In this document: piece by piece, positions 63,801 to 64,000 of the stretch | Layout: each line of letters begins with the position of its first letter | Numbering within the stretch: position 1 is the first letter of the stretch | Assembly: GCA_019638085.1 (NCBI GenBank) | Contig: JAHBUL010000001.1 | Location: forward strand, 377,630 to 441,629 | Source of the DNA: Flavobacteriales bacterium | GTDB lineage: Bacteria > Bacteroidota > Bacteroidia > Flavobacteriales_F > PHOS-HE28 | DNA length: 64,000 nt | Direction of reading: 5' to 3' | The notes under the pieces: generated by a model | What the model was told of the DNA's origin: nothing | The model's input: only the letters and a program-made list of their open reading frames with translations | Databases searched by the model: none | Position numbers and translations under genes: made by a program

Positions 63801-64000
63801 ATGATCGATCCACAAGAAATCCGCATTACCGCTGAAAAGGCCGTACTTATCGGCCTGGCCACGGACAAGCAGACGCCTGAGCAGGTGCTCGAATACCTCG
63901 ATGAACTGGACTTTCTGGCCAATACAGCAGGCATTGAGACGGTGAAGCGCTTTACACAGCGCATGCACAAACCGGACGGGAGGTTCCAGATCGGCTCAGG
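63801..64000 (+). CDS. hflX: GTPase HflX (3' partial)
   Basis: The first 66 codons of a frame that runs off the window. ITAEKAVLIGLATDKQTPEQV, EYLDELDFLANTAGIETVKRF and TQRMHKPDGRFQIGSG match the N-terminal domain of HflX GTPases, which act on ribosomes and help rescue or split stalled or dormant ones. GTP-binding motifs lie outside the window. The ATG at 63801 is the natural start; no clear promoter box is visible among the repeats upstream. Confidence 0.87.
   Translation, partial: MIDPQEIRITAEKAVLIGLATDKQTPEQVLEYLDELDFLANTAGIETVKRFTQRMHKPDGRFQIGS

Overview
The window looks like a chromosomal segment of a moderately GC-rich Bacteroidota bacterium, most likely of the order Flavobacteriales. 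The evidence is lineage-typical: PorP/SprF outer-membrane proteins, giant secreted proteins ending in the type-B sorting domain of the type IX secretion system (T9SS), a PorE-like OmpA protein, DUF2723 and DUF420 proteins, SDR-type threonine dehydrogenase, and promoter-like elements matching the Bacteroidota -7 box (TAnnTTTG) instead of Shine-Dalgarno-led starts. No rRNA, insertion sequence, prophage or CRISPR array was seen. One tRNA (Gln, anticodon TTG) is present.

Layout. 1-22.8 kb (+): a surface-adhesin locus, [SprF partial]-[3117-aa SprB-repeat adhesin]-[SprF]-[2743-aa second-family repeat adhesin]-[SprF]-[PorE-like OmpA protein]. Genes are mostly coupled by 1-4 nt overlaps. This reads as secreted giant adhesins with dedicated outer-membrane partners and a peptidoglycan-binding protein. 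22.8-30.2 kb: polysaccharide deacetylase and DUF2723 membrane glycosyltransferase-like gene, tRNA-Gln with terminator, guanine deaminase, VOC protein, aspS and a small lipoprotein. 30.4-35.1 kb (-): methyltransferase, hppD, a small secreted protein, hmgA and trhO, that is two steps of tyrosine catabolism plus a tRNA-modification gene. 35.3-38.8 kb (+): threonine dehydrogenase, a MORN-repeat secreted protein and glutamate dehydrogenase. 38.9-42.9 kb: bacilliredoxin and a large M36 metalloprotease. 43-47.4 kb (-): cytochrome oxidase module (ctaB, two subunit III genes, subunit IV, SCO, DUF420, small Cys protein).

47.5-52.8 kb (-): envelope block with two homologous Wzi/RemB-like beta-barrels around a WecA/MraY-type sugar-phosphate transferase and another barrel-like protein. 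52.9-54.9 kb: an AT-richer island with a frameshifted secreted protein, a small secreted protein and a frameshifted XRE regulator that has a clear operator-like sequence. 55-58.2 kb (-): GDP-L-fucose synthesis (gmd, fcl) and cysQ; the GMD carries a histone-H1-like Lys/Ala-rich N-terminal tail. 58.4-62.7 kb (-): two coupled amidohydrolase-family genes with three domains, of which only one keeps metal ligands. 62.8-64 kb (+): cytochrome b-like membrane protein, lipoprotein cytochrome c, and the start of hflX.

Points most worth a second look: exact-period higher-order repeats (939 bp and 951 bp) in the SprB-type adhesin; the histone-like tail on GMD; a recurrent TAnnTTYG-N5-ATG arrangement suggesting leaderless mRNAs; the decaying island with its operator; and the pseudo-domain amidohydrolases. 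All functional statements are from reading sequence and family knowledge; no search was run.
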